A stretch of DNA of 64,000 nt from Rhodococcus opacus. Its GTDB lineage: Bacteria; Actinomycetota; Actinomycetes; Mycobacteriales; Mycobacteriaceae. The stretch covers positions 1 to 64,000 of the forward strand of contig NZ_JAAXPA010000002.1 of NCBI RefSeq assembly GCF_012396235.1. Direction: 5' to 3'. The notes beneath the pieces are model-generated. The model did no database searches. It saw nothing but the letters and a program-made list of their open reading frames with translations, and was not told the DNA's origin. Made by a program: the position numbers and the translations under genes. Below, piece by piece: positions 26,873-35,364 of this stretch (position 1 is the stretch's first letter; every line of letters begins with the position of its first letter).

Positions 26873-28132
26873 TCACCAGCTCCGTGCGTCGAGATCGTGG
26901 CGGGCGAGGACGTTCGCCGCTCGCTCCCGCAGCGCGGCGTGGTCCGGACTGTCCAGCGACTCGAGCGCGAGGGTGTAGCTGCCGCCGAATCGGCTGAGAT
27001 AGGCGGAGAGCCGGGTGCGGCTGGTCACGACACCCGGATGCACGGCTCGGGTGGCGATGCCGGTGGCGCGGTGACCGCCGATCGAGACGAGCGCCTCGGG
27101 TAGCGGTCCGATGTTGGAACACAGCACGTCCCGTTCGCCGGGGTTGCCCGTGAGGGCATGCGCCACCCGGTCGGGGACCAGTTGCAGCATCTCCTCCGGG
27201 AACCCGGCCGGACTCGTCATCGCGGGCGCGGAGAACGCCGCGCGGCTCGCAGCCCGCACGTCCGCGACGGTGTCCTGCGGGCCGACGTCCACCTCGACCA
27301 TGGCGACGGAGTTCGCGGTGCCCGACGAGGTGGCCGCGCCCCGCAGGTCCATCGGCACACTGATCGTGAGCGGCCGGGATTCGCCGTCCCGCCGCGCCAA
27401 CTCGGCCACCACGGCCAGGAACAGGCTGTTCGGGGTTCCGCCTGCCCGCTCCGCGGCGGCATCCCACCGTTCGGCGTCCACGTCCAGCACCGCCGACACA
27501 GGTGAGTGGCAAAGTGTGCCGGGCGACGCTTTGCCACTCACGTGCAAGAAGCGCCGGAGTTCCGCGCGCCGGGTCCCGCTCACCACGAGGCCGGCGACCG
27601 CACGCGCGGTTCCCTCCGTCACGCGGCGGGCGAGCCGGGTGGCGTCCCACATGTCGGCGACAGCGCCGTCCGCACCGCCCGGAGTCGACGGGGGCAGGCC
27701 CTGCAGCGCCGCGGCGATGGCTGTCGCCAGTCCGCGCGCATCCGCGAGCACGTGCGAACACACCAGCGACAGCACCGTGCCCCCGTCAGCGGGTCGTGCG
27801 CACGCCAGACGCCAGCCGGGACCCCGCTCGGGGTCGACCGACAAAGAACCCTGCTCGTCCGCCCACGCAAGGACCGTCCCGGCCTCGATCTCCGCGTATT
27901 CGACGGGGAAGGCGCCGGTGCTCGGCTCGAACCGGGGCCGCGCGCCGGGAATTCGCGGACGCACCACGCGCCTGCCGAGCGGTCCGCGAGCGAACTCTGC
28001 GCTCAGGGAATCGAGGGTCGAGGCATTCACGTGCCCGTCGGTACGCCACAGTCCCTGCATCACGATCGGCGTTCCCCACCCCCGATGGGTGCGCAGGAAC
28101 ATCTCGTCGACGACGCTCAATCGGGCGCTCAC
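26873..28132 (-). CDS. WS/DGAT- or condensation-like acyltransferase carrying an internal palindromic repeat
   Basis: The 419-residue protein starts SARLSVVDEMFLRTHRGWG, like WS/DGAT enzymes. It carries an HxxxD motif in LVCSHVLADARGL (about residue 127), though the first His of the usual HHxxxDG is Ser. WS/DGAT proteins make wax esters and triacylglycerols from acyl-CoA; the degenerate motif makes activity uncertain. Residues 197-210 are encoded by palindrome B2 (27502-27541), inserted in frame between the two predicted halves. A linker there would be tolerated. Confidence 0.75.
   Translation of the reverse strand: MSARLSVVDEMFLRTHRGWGTPIVMQGLWRTDGHVNASTLDSLSAEFARGPLGRRVVRPRIPGARPRFEPSTGAFPVEYAEIEAGTVLAWADEQGSLSVDPERGPGWRLACARPADGGTVLSLVCSHVLADARGLATAIAAALQGLPPSTPGGADGAVADMWDATRLARRVTEGTARAVAGLVVSGTRRAELRRFLHVSGKASPGTLCHSPVSAVLDVDAERWDAAAERAGGTPNSLFLAVVAELARRDGESRPLTISVPMDLRGAATSSGTANSVAMVEVDVGPQDTVADVRAASRAAFSAPAMTSPAGFPEEMLQLVPDRVAHALTGNPGERDVLCSNIGPLPEALVSIGGHRATGIATRAVHPGVVTSRTRLSAYLSRFGGSYTLALESLDSPDHAALRERAANVLARHDLDARSW
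27502..27541. repeat. 40-bp palindromic element, family B copy 2, inside a coding sequence
   Basis: GTGAGTGGCAAAGTGTGCC and GGCGACGCTTTGCCACTCAC form a 40-bp inverted repeat very close to B1 at 17461. It lies within the acyltransferase gene and adds residues VSGKASPGTLCHS in frame. The outer ten bases of each arm are perfect, and the inner part has mismatches. Because 40 is not a multiple of three, its acquisition must have been accompanied by extra duplicated or lost bases. Confidence 0.82.
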
Positions 28133-28236
28133 CAGCGAAGTGTACGACCGGTCGTGGTGAACCGCGGACGCCGGCCTCTGGACAGCCGGCGCATACTGGA
28201 AGTGCAGCGCTGCACAGACCGCACACGGAGAACACC

Positions 28237-29016
28237 ATGGTTAGCGTCGAGAAATGGAGGGTGTGGGGTTCGGTCGTGGAAGTCGACGTCACCGAAGGTG
28301 CCGCGCTTCCCGAGGCCGCAGCGCTGATCGCGGCCGTCATCGACGAGGCCGAATCGGTCTGCGACATCCACCGCGGCGACGCCGAGATCCACGCCGTCAA
28401 CCTCTCGCAGGGCGCGCCGGTGAAGGTCAGCCGGCGGATGTCCGCACTGCTGCGTTCGGCGCTCTGGGCCGCGCGGATGACCGACGGGGTCGTGAACCCG
28501 CTCGCCACCGAATCGCCCGACGAGGACCTGATCCCCACCGTGCACCCGGAACCGAGCTTCCTCGACGTCCAGATCGACGACGACGTCGTGTTCGCGCCGT
28601 GGGGCGCCTCGTTCGACATCACCGACACCGCCAAGGCCGACACGGTGGACCGGGCGGCGGAACTGGTCGCCCGCCAACTCGAGTGCGGGGCCGCCGTGCG
28701 TATCGGCGACGTCATCGCGACGGCCGGGCACTGTCCCGCCGGCGGCTGGCAGATTCCGGTGCCCGGCGACGGCGAGGTCGAACTGGTGAACGGGACTGCG
28801 ATGGCGACGGCGTTCGCGCCCCCGGCTGCCGAACCGCCCACCGCCACCGAGTGGGAGACGGTGACGGTGATCGCCGACGACGCACTCTGGGCGTACGCGG
28901 CCAGCATCGCCGCCCTCGCCCGCGGTATCGGTGCGATCCGCTGGATCGAACAGCACGAGCTGCGGGCCCGGCTGGTGGACCGGTCGGGCCGGGTCTACAC
29001 CACGGAGAGCTGGTGA
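28237..29016 (+). CDS. ApbE-like (FAD:protein FMN transferase-related) protein, degenerate
   Basis: The 259-residue protein follows the ApbE layout: WGSVVEVDVTEG at the N-terminus, ARMTDGVVNPLA, FDITDTAKADTVDRAAEL and VRIGDVIATAGH. Several hallmark residues are lost. The usual GGxAKG reads TDTAKA, the HxxDP loop after the nucleotide site is absent, and the metal-binding AD reads WAYAAS. So it may not flavinylate proteins. No membrane flavoprotein target is adjacent. ATG 28237 is the only good start. It converges on pgi with one base between stops. Confidence 0.75.
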   Translation: MVSVEKWRVWGSVVEVDVTEGAALPEAAALIAAVIDEAESVCDIHRGDAEIHAVNLSQGAPVKVSRRMSALLRSALWAARMTDGVVNPLATESPDEDLIPTVHPEPSFLDVQIDDDVVFAPWGASFDITDTAKADTVDRAAELVARQLECGAAVRIGDVIATAGHCPAGGWQIPVPGDGEVELVNGTAMATAFAPPAAEPPTATEWETVTVIADDALWAYAASIAALARGIGAIRWIEQHELRARLVDRSGRVYTTESW

Positions 29017-29017
29017 A

Positions 29018-30670
29018 TCACGCCCGTCCGCGCTGACGGCGGTACCAGCGCACCAGGCTGTCCGTCGACGAATCGCTTTGCGCGGCCGGTTCATCCGCGG
29101 CGGTGAGCACCGGCTGCAGCTCCACAGCCTGCGTCTTGCCGAGCTCGACACCCCACTGGTCGAACGAGTCGATGCCCCACACGACGCCCTCGACGAACAC
29201 CTGGTGCTCGTACAGTGCGATCAGCTGCCCGATCACCGACGGGGTGAGCTTGGGCGCGAGAATCGTGGTGGACGGCCGGTTGCCGGGCATGACCTTGTGC
29301 GGCACCAGATTCTCCGGCGTCCCCTCGGCCGCGATCTCCTCGGCCGTCTTGCCGAACGCCAGGACCTTCGTCTGGGCGAAGAAGTTGCTCATCAGCAGGT
29401 CGTGCATGCTGCCGGTGCCGTCCGCGGTGGGCAGGTCGTCCGTCGGTTCGCCGAAACCGATGAAATCGGAGGGGACGAGCCGGGTGCCCTGGTGCAGGAG
29501 CTGGTAGAAGGCGTGCTGCCCGTTGGTGCCGGGTTCGCCCCAGAAGATCTCGCCGGTGGACGTGGGGACGGGGGAGCCGTCGGCGCGCACCGACTTGCCG
29601 TTCGATTCCATCGTCAACTGCTGAAGATAGGCCGGGAACCGCACGAGGTCGTTGGAATACGGCAGCACGGCACGGGATTCGGCGCCGAAGAAGTTCGAGT
29701 ACCAGAGTCCGATCAGGCCGAGCAGGACCGGCGCGTTCTCCTCGAGCGGCGCCGTGCGGAAGTGTTCGTCCACGGCGTGGAAGCCGGCGAGGAACTCCGT
29801 GAACCGCTCCTTGCCGATCGCCGCCATCACCGACAGCCCGATGGCGGAATCGACCGAGTACCGGCCACCCACCCAATCCCAGAATCCGAACATGTTGGCC
29901 GTGTCGATACCGAACTCCGCCACCCGATCCGCGTGCGTCGAGACGGCGACGAAATGCTTTGCGACCGCTTCGTTTCCGAGGCCGAGACCGCCGAGCAGCC
30001 AGCGTCGCGCGGCGGTGGCGTTGGTGAGCGTCTCGAGCGTCGAGAACGTCTTGGACGCCACGATGAACAGCGTGGTGGCCGGGTCGAGGCCCTGCAGGCT
30101 GCGCACCAGGTCGGCGGGGTCGACGTTGGAGATGAACCGGACGCTGATGCCGGCGTCGGCGTAGTGCCGCAGCGCGCGGTACACCATCACCGGACCCAGA
30201 TCCGATCCGCCGATGCCGATGTTGACGACGGTCTTGATTCTCTCGCCCGTCGCGCCGCGCCATTCACCGGAGCGCACACGATCCGTGAAGTCGCCCATGC
30301 GGTCGAGGACGTCGTGGACGTCGGCCACGACGTCCTGCCCGTCGACGACGAGAGACGCGTCGGCGGGCAGCCTCAGCGCGGTGTGGAGGACGGCGCGGTC
30401 CTCGGAAGTGTTGATGTGCTCGCCCGCGAACATCGCGTCCCGGCGTGCCTCCAGGTCGGCGCTGCGCGCCAGTTCGAGGAGCAACCCGATGGTGTCGCGG
30501 TCGATGCGGTGCTTGCTGTAGTCGATGTACAGGTCGCCCGCCGAGACGGTGAGTTCCTGCCCGCGTGCCGGGTCCTTCTCGAAGAGTTCTCGAAGATGGA
30601 CGGACTGAATTTGAGCGTGATGATCACGCAATTTCTGCCAGGCAGCGGTTCCGGTGATGTCTGAGCTCAC
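29018..30670 (-). CDS. pgi: Glucose-6-phosphate isomerase
   Basis: The 550-residue enzyme begins at GTG 30670 ([20 protein letters not shown]). It shows [57 protein letters not shown] and the C-terminal [14 protein letters not shown] signatures. It interconverts glucose-6-phosphate and fructose-6-phosphate. It is divergent from a succinate-semialdehyde dehydrogenase gene. The order pgi, chorismate mutase, uvrD1 matches Rv0946c-Rv0949. Confidence 0.98.
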   Translation of the reverse strand: MSSDITGTAAWQKLRDHHAQIQSVHLRELFEKDPARGQELTVSAGDLYIDYSKHRIDRDTIGLLLELARSADLEARRDAMFAGEHINTSEDRAVLHTALRLPADASLVVDGQDVVADVHDVLDRMGDFTDRVRSGEWRGATGERIKTVVNIGIGGSDLGPVMVYRALRHYADAGISVRFISNVDPADLVRSLQGLDPATTLFIVASKTFSTLETLTNATAARRWLLGGLGLGNEAVAKHFVAVSTHADRVAEFGIDTANMFGFWDWVGGRYSVDSAIGLSVMAAIGKERFTEFLAGFHAVDEHFRTAPLEENAPVLLGLIGLWYSNFFGAESRAVLPYSNDLVRFPAYLQQLTMESNGKSVRADGSPVPTSTGEIFWGEPGTNGQHAFYQLLHQGTRLVPSDFIGFGEPTDDLPTADGTGSMHDLLMSNFFAQTKVLAFGKTAEEIAAEGTPENLVPHKVMPGNRPSTTILAPKLTPSVIGQLIALYEHQVFVEGVVWGIDSFDQWGVELGKTQAVELQPVLTAADEPAAQSDSSTDSLVRWYRRQRGRA

Positions 30671-30727
30671 GAGATTTGAGCTTAATGCCCGCGCGTCGAA
30701 ACTTCCGTGCGAACTTCGGTGCGGCGC

Positions 30728-32194
30728 ATGATGGACGTCATGGATGCTGTCGAACTCATGCGAACCGTTCCCACAACCCTCTTCCTCGGCGGCGAGAAGC
30801 GTGACGCCGAGAACGGTGCCACGTTCACCGTTTTCGACCCGGCCACCGGTGACGCCCTGACCGAGGTTGCGGACGCCAGCCCTGCCGACGCGATGAAAGC
30901 GCTCGACGCCGCGGTGGCGGTGCAGCGGGAGTGGGCGGCGACCCCGGCACGTGAGCGGGGGGAACTGCTCCGCGCGGTGTTCGAGAAGATCACGGCCCGG
31001 GCCGACGACTTCGCGCTGCTGATGACGCTGGAGATGGGCAAGGCGCTGCCGGAGAGCGCGGCGGAGGTCAAGTACGGCGCCGAGTTCTTCCGGTGGTTCA
31101 GCGAGGAGGCCGTGCGTATCGCCGGCCGCTACACACCGGCGCCCGCGGGGAACGGACGCATCCTGGTGACCAAGCAGCCCGTCGGACCGTGTCTGGCGAT
31201 CACACCGTGGAACTTCCCGCTCGCGATGGGCACGCGCAAGATCGGACCCGCACTGGCCGCCGGCTGCACGATGATCGTCAAACCCGCCTCCGAGACGCCG
31301 TTGACGATGCTCCTGCTCGCCGAGGTGATGGCCGACGCGGGGCTCCCGAAGGGCGTGCTGTCTGTGCTGCCGACGTCGAAGTCGGGGGAGGTGACCGGTC
31401 CGCTGCTCGACGACCCCCGGCTGCGGAAGCTCACGTTCACGGGCTCGACCGGGGTGGGGCGGATGCTCGTCGAGAAATCGGCGAAGGGACTGCTGCGCAC
31501 GTCCATGGAACTCGGCGGGAACGCGCCCTTCGTCGTCTTCGACGACGCCGACGTGGACAAGGCGGTGGCCGGCGCCGTCCTCGCCAAGATGCGCAACGGC
31601 GGCGAGGCCTGCACCGCGGCCAATCGCTTCCACGTCGCGAACACTGTGCGGGAGGAGTTCACCGCGAAGCTCGTCGACAAGCTGTCCTCGTACACACTCG
31701 GACCCGGCACGGATCCCGACACGACGCTCGGCCCGCTGATCAACGCGGACCAACTCGAGAAGGTCGGGGAACTGGTGCAGGACGCCGTCGGTGCCGGCGC
31801 CCGGGTGCGGCTCGGCGGGGTCGCCCCGGAAGGTCCCGGTTACTTCTACCCGGCGACCGTGCTGGACGAGATCCCCGCGCAGGCGCGGATCCTGAAGGAA
31901 GAGGTGTTCGGACCGGTGGTCGCGATCGCCGGGTTCGACACCGAGGAGGAGGGGATCGCCGCGGCCAACGACACGGAGTTCGGCCTGGCGTCGTACATCT
32001 TCACCCGCGATCTGGACCGTGCACTCCGGGTGGCCGACGCTCTCGAATCGGGCATGGTCGGCATCAACCGCGGGGTCATCTCGGACACCGCTGCCCCCTT
32101 CGGCGGCGTCAAAGCGTCAGGCTTCGGGCGCGAAGGGGGCAGTGAAGGCATCGAGGAGTACCTGGAGACCAAGTACGTGGCGCTCGAGCCGTAA
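30728..32194 (+). CDS. gabD: Succinate-semialdehyde dehydrogenase (NADP+), copy 1
   Basis: The 488-residue aldehyde dehydrogenase has [39 protein letters not shown], the general base in [10 protein letters not shown] and the nucleophile Cys in [13 protein letters not shown]. The GabD-type C-terminus [20 protein letters not shown] is present. It oxidises succinate semialdehyde to succinate. Starts at 30728, 30731 and 30740 are all ATG and in frame. A close paralog lies at 61076-62530 in the amine locus. It sits between pgi and the chorismate mutase gene, where M. tuberculosis has Rv0947c. Confidence 0.93.
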   Translation: MMDVMDAVELMRTVPTTLFLGGEKRDAENGATFTVFDPATGDALTEVADASPADAMKALDAAVAVQREWAATPARERGELLRAVFEKITARADDFALLMTLEMGKALPESAAEVKYGAEFFRWFSEEAVRIAGRYTPAPAGNGRILVTKQPVGPCLAITPWNFPLAMGTRKIGPALAAGCTMIVKPASETPLTMLLLAEVMADAGLPKGVLSVLPTSKSGEVTGPLLDDPRLRKLTFTGSTGVGRMLVEKSAKGLLRTSMELGGNAPFVVFDDADVDKAVAGAVLAKMRNGGEACTAANRFHVANTVREEFTAKLVDKLSSYTLGPGTDPDTTLGPLINADQLEKVGELVQDAVGAGARVRLGGVAPEGPGYFYPATVLDEIPAQARILKEEVFGPVVAIAGFDTEEEGIAAANDTEFGLASYIFTRDLDRALRVADALESGMVGINRGVISDTAAPFGGVKASGFGREGGSEGIEEYLETKYVALEP

Positions 32195-32232
32195 CGACCG
32201 CCGTCGGGGGACGGGCAGGCCGTTTCGGGAAA

Positions 32233-32529
32233 TCAGTGACCGAGGCGGCCGCGCCCGAGGCGCAGCAGCAGCATGGCGAGTGTGTGGCCTTCCTGGCCGA
32301 GCTCGTTGAACCGCTCGAGCACCTTCATCTCACGGCTGTGGACGAGGCGGGGACCGCCGGACGCCATCCGCGTGCGCCCGATGAGCTGCGAGACCTCTGC
32401 ACGGCGCTTGATAGCGGCGAGAATCTCGGCGTCGAGCTTGTCGATCTCCTGGCGGAGAACCTCGATCTCGGCCTCGCTGGTGGGAACAGCGGTTTCCTTG
32501 GCGGCTGATGCGACGGTCTGAGTGCTCAT
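32233..32529 (-). CDS. Chorismate mutase, AroQ class (Rv0948c-like)
   Basis: The 98-residue protein contains the AroQ helix IEVLRQEIDKLDAEILAAIK, RRAEVSQLIGRTRM and a C-terminus RLGRGRLGH, as in the short intracellular M. tuberculosis enzyme Rv0948c, which is activated by complex formation with DAHP synthase. It converts chorismate to prephenate for Phe and Tyr. ATG 32529 follows GAGGGAG. A T-tailed terminator (32605-32639) and an aromatic-rich leader ORF (32650-32721) precede it and suggest attenuation control. Confidence 0.95.
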   Translation of the reverse strand: MSTQTVASAAKETAVPTSEAEIEVLRQEIDKLDAEILAAIKRRAEVSQLIGRTRMASGGPRLVHSREMKVLERFNELGQEGHTLAMLLLRLGRGRLGH

Positions 32530-32604
32530 TGGTTCGTCTCCCTCTTGTCAGAACTTGGATCGTTGTTTCGGCTCGAGTCGTTACCGATCCAGGCTCGTTT
32601 GACG

Positions 32605-32639
32605 AAAAAAGCCCCGGATCCGGTGCGGACCTCGGGGCT
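32605..32639 (-). terminator. Intrinsic terminator/attenuator in the chorismate mutase leader
   Basis: On the minus strand AGCCCCG-A-GGTCCG (32639-32626) pairs with CGGATC-CGGGGCT (32622-32610), giving a 13-bp stem with one bulged A, one G-U pair and a three-base loop. Six T residues (32610-32605, the first shared with the stem end) follow. It lies 76 bases before the chorismate mutase ATG, so it would stop transcription before the gene. Bases GCACCGG (32626-32620) can instead pair with CCGGTGC (32667-32661), an antiterminator that excludes this hairpin. Confidence 0.85.
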
Positions 32640-32649
32640 CGTGAGCTGT

Positions 32650-32721
32650 TCAGTTCACGGGCACCGGAGGCCGGTACCCGTAAAGAAATCGCCACAGGGG
32701 GCGCGACGGCGGACTGAACAT
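32650..32721 (-). CDS. Putative aromatic-amino-acid leader peptide for chorismate mutase
   Basis: A 23-codon ORF from ATG 32721 to TGA 32650 encodes PLWRFLYGYR at its centre, so Trp, Phe, Tyr and Tyr fall within seven codons, plus Phe at position 2. The Tyr codons lie in a strand (32681-32671, ACGGGTACCGG) that can pair with 32667-32657, forming the 1:2 hairpin of a classical attenuator. The ORF ends 11 bases before the terminator stem. No strong ribosome site is seen, so a leaderless or weak start is possible. An overlapping frame (32738-32655) also holds Trp-Tyr and Phe-Phe. Confidence 0.65.
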   Translation of the reverse strand: MFSPPSRPLWRFLYGYRPPVPVN

Positions 32722-32802
32722 GTGTACCAGTTTGCCATGGCGGTACCGCGCAGGCCAAGCGGCTGTGACGCTGTCGGTACACGCCGGTAAGTTTGATAGT
32801 TG

Positions 32803-35289
32803 ATGAACACTATCTCCGGCACCGCTTCTCCTCTGAGCACCACGTCGCCTTCACACGCCGCCGCACCGGCGCGCGCAGGGTCGGACGTGCTCCTCCAGGG
32901 CCTCAACCCACCGCAACGGGAAGCGGTCGTGCACGCCGGGTCTCCGCTGTTGATCGTCGCGGGTGCGGGCTCGGGCAAAACGGCTGTGCTCACCCGCCGT
33001 ATCGCATATCTGCTGGCCGAGCGGGGGGTGATGCCCGGTCAGATCCTGGCCATCACGTTCACCAACAAGGCTGCCGCGGAGATGCGGGAACGCGTCGCCC
33101 ACCTCGTAGGCCCCAGGGCCAACAGCATATGGGTGTCCACGTTCCACTCCAGCTGCGTGCGGATCCTGCGAGCCCAGGCGGCGCTGCTCCCCGGCCTCAA
33201 CTCGAACTTCTCCATCTACGACGCGGACGATTCGCGGCGGCTCCTGACGATGATCGCCAAGGATCTGAACATCGACACCAAGCGCTATTCGGCGCGGCTG
33301 CTCGCCACCCACATCTCGAATCTCAAGAACGAGCTCGTCGACCCGGAGCAGGCGAGCGCCGACGCCGACAAGGATCCGGCGGAACTGCCGCGGCTGATCG
33401 CCAAGGTGTACGGGCACTACCAGCAGCGGTTGCGGTCGGCGAACGCGCTGGACTTCGACGACCTGATCGGCGAGACGGTCGCGATGCTGCAGGCGTTCCC
33501 CCAGGTGGCCGAGTACTACCGGCGGCGGTTCCGCCACGTGCTGGTCGACGAGTACCAGGACACGAACCACGCCCAGTACATGCTGGTGCGTGAACTGGTC
33601 GGCGGCACCGCCGACGGCGAGGACGCGGACCACCGGGTCGCCCCGGCCGAGCTGTGCGTGGTGGGTGACGCGGATCAGTCGATCTACGCGTTCCGCGGCG
33701 CCACGATCCGCAATATCGAGGAGTTCGAGCGCGACTACCCGGACGCCCGCACCATCCTGCTGGAGCAGAACTACCGCTCCACTCAGAACATTCTGTCGGC
33801 GGCCAACTCGGTGATCTCGAAGAACACCGGCCGGCGTGAGAAGCGGCTGTGGACCGATTCGGGCGAGGGTGAGCTCATCACCGGCTACGTCGCGGACAAC
33901 GAGCACGACGAGGCGTCGTTCGTGGCCTCCGAGATCGACAAGCTCGTCGATTCCGGCGACGCCAAGTTCGGTGACGTCGCCGTGTTCTACCGCACCAACA
34001 ACTCGTCGCGTGCCCTCGAAGAGATCTTCATCCGGCTCGGCGTTCCGTACAAGGTCGTCGGCGGAGTGCGGTTCTACGAGCGCAAGGAGGTGCGCGACAT
34101 CGTCGCGTATCTCCGTGTCCTCGCGAACGAGGACGACACCGTCAGCCTGCGCCGGATCCTCAACACGCCCCGCCGCGGCATCGGCGACCGCGCCGAGGCC
34201 TGTGTGGCCGTCCACTCCGAGCAACGGGGCATCAGCTTCGCGGAGGCGCTGCGGGACGGCGGTGAGGGTCGCGTACCGCTGCTGAACACCCGTTCCCAGA
34301 AGGCCATCGCGTCGTTCCTCGAGCTCATGGACGGACTGCGGGTGATGCTCCCGCCGGAGACCACTGTGGATGACGTCGTCCCCGACCAGCTCGGCGACAT
34401 CGGCGACGTCGTCGAGGCGGTCCTGGAGCGGACGGGCTACCGCGCCGAGCTCGCGGCGAGCAGTGACCCTCAGGACGGGGCGCGTCTCGACAACCTCAAC
34501 GAACTCGTGAGCGTGGCGCGTGAGTTCAGCTCCGACGCGCGGAACGCGGCGGGCCTCGTGGAACCGCCGGAGGACGGCGACGTCGACGCCCGGGACGGTG
34601 AACCCGATCCCGGTTCCCTCGCCGCGTTCCTCGAACGGGTGTCCCTGGTCGCGGACTCCGATCAGCTGCCCGACAACGACGAGGGCGTCGTCACGCTGAT
34701 GACCCTGCACACCGCGAAGGGGCTCGAGTTCCCCGTCGTCTTCGTCACCGGGTGGGAAGACGGTCAGTTCCCGCACATGCGGGCGCTCGGCGACCCCACG
34801 GAACTGTCGGAGGAGCGCCGGCTCGCGTACGTCGGCATCACCCGTGCCCGGCAGCGGCTGTATCTGACACGGGCCGTCATGCGGTCGGCGTGGGGCCAGC
34901 CCATCCAGAACCCGGAGTCGCGGTTCCTGCAGGAGATCCCGTCGGATCTCGTGCACTGGCGCCGTGAGGACCCGGGCACCGGTATCGGTTCCGGTGGTGC
35001 GATCGGCGGTGGCCGTGCGCGTGGATCGGGATACGGCGGTCAGGGCTTCGGCGGCGGTTCCGGTTACGGCGGCGGGTCGGCAGGCACGCCGAGCTTCGGC
35101 GCCGCCCGTTCCCGCAACAACAACCTGGTGCTCACGGTCGGCGACCGTGTCAGTCACGACAAGTACGGCCTCGGCACGGTCCTCGAGACCAAGGGCGCCG
35201 GCCCGACCGCGACGGTCACCATCGATTTCGGCAGCGCGGGCAAGGTCCGGCTGATGCTGATCGGTGGCGTCCCGATGGTCAAGCTGTAG
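32803..35289 (+). CDS. pcrA: UvrD1/PcrA-like ATP-dependent 3'-5' DNA helicase
   Basis: The 828-residue superfamily 1 helicase has Walker A LIVAGAGSGKTAVLTRR, motif Ia ITFTNKAAAEM, Walker B VLVDEYQDTNHAQ, motif III GDADQSIYAFRGA, motif IV LEQNYRST, motif V TLHTAKGLEFPVVF and motif VI LAYVGITRARQRLYL. The C-terminus has a Gly/Ser-rich linker and a Tudor-like KYGLGTVLETKG domain. It acts in nucleotide excision repair and replication restart. ATG 32803 is preferred over TTG 32800. The syntenic homologue is Rv0949. Confidence 0.97.
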   Translation: MNTISGTASPLSTTSPSHAAAPARAGSDVLLQGLNPPQREAVVHAGSPLLIVAGAGSGKTAVLTRRIAYLLAERGVMPGQILAITFTNKAAAEMRERVAHLVGPRANSIWVSTFHSSCVRILRAQAALLPGLNSNFSIYDADDSRRLLTMIAKDLNIDTKRYSARLLATHISNLKNELVDPEQASADADKDPAELPRLIAKVYGHYQQRLRSANALDFDDLIGETVAMLQAFPQVAEYYRRRFRHVLVDEYQDTNHAQYMLVRELVGGTADGEDADHRVAPAELCVVGDADQSIYAFRGATIRNIEEFERDYPDARTILLEQNYRSTQNILSAANSVISKNTGRREKRLWTDSGEGELITGYVADNEHDEASFVASEIDKLVDSGDAKFGDVAVFYRTNNSSRALEEIFIRLGVPYKVVGGVRFYERKEVRDIVAYLRVLANEDDTVSLRRILNTPRRGIGDRAEACVAVHSEQRGISFAEALRDGGEGRVPLLNTRSQKAIASFLELMDGLRVMLPPETTVDDVVPDQLGDIGDVVEAVLERTGYRAELAASSDPQDGARLDNLNELVSVAREFSSDARNAAGLVEPPEDGDVDARDGEPDPGSLAAFLERVSLVADSDQLPDNDEGVVTLMTLHTAKGLEFPVVFVTGWEDGQFPHMRALGDPTELSEERRLAYVGITRARQRLYLTRAVMRSAWGQPIQNPESRFLQEIPSDLVHWRREDPGTGIGSGGAIGGGRARGSGYGGQGFGGGSGYGGGSAGTPSFGAARSRNNNLVLTVGDRVSHDKYGLGTVLETKGAGPTATVTIDFGSAGKVRLMLIGGVPMVKL

Positions 35290-35300
35290 CGACGACGAAA

Positions 35301-35335
35301 CGACTGCGGCGCATGCAATGCATGCGCCACAGTCG
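35301..35335. terminator. Bidirectional hairpin terminator between uvrD1 and M23 peptidase genes
   Basis: CGACTGCGGCGCATGC (35301-35316) pairs with GCATGCGCCACAGTCG (35320-35335), a 16-bp stem with one mismatch and a three-base loop. It lies between the converging stop codons, 12 bases after one and 30 before the other. The minus-strand side is followed by TTTCGTCG, a weak T-tail. The plus side ends TGTGTT. Confidence 0.7.
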
Positions 35336-35364
35336 TGTGTTCGGGTGGAGCCGAAGGGTTTCGG

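Noticed and set aside
24717-27761. Very long open frame of about 1,000 codons on the minus strand across SDR, NDH-2 and acyltransferase genes
   Set aside because: Its translation is Arg/Gly/His-rich and low in hydrophobic order, typical of the third-position shadow of high-GC genes. The plus-strand SDR and NDH-2 have clear domain motifs.
28209-28220. TGCAGCGCTGCA palindrome before the ApbE-like gene as an operator
   Set aside because: GC-rich 12-bp palindromes occur by chance in such DNA. There is no nearby regulator and no promoter alignment.
32655-32738. Alternative leader ORF overlapping the proposed aromatic leader, with Trp-Tyr and Phe-Phe codons
   Set aside because: It also carries aromatic residues, but they are spread over two places and fit less well with the 1:2 hairpin than the central Trp-Phe-Tyr-Tyr cluster of the 32721-32650 frame. 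It remains an alternative.
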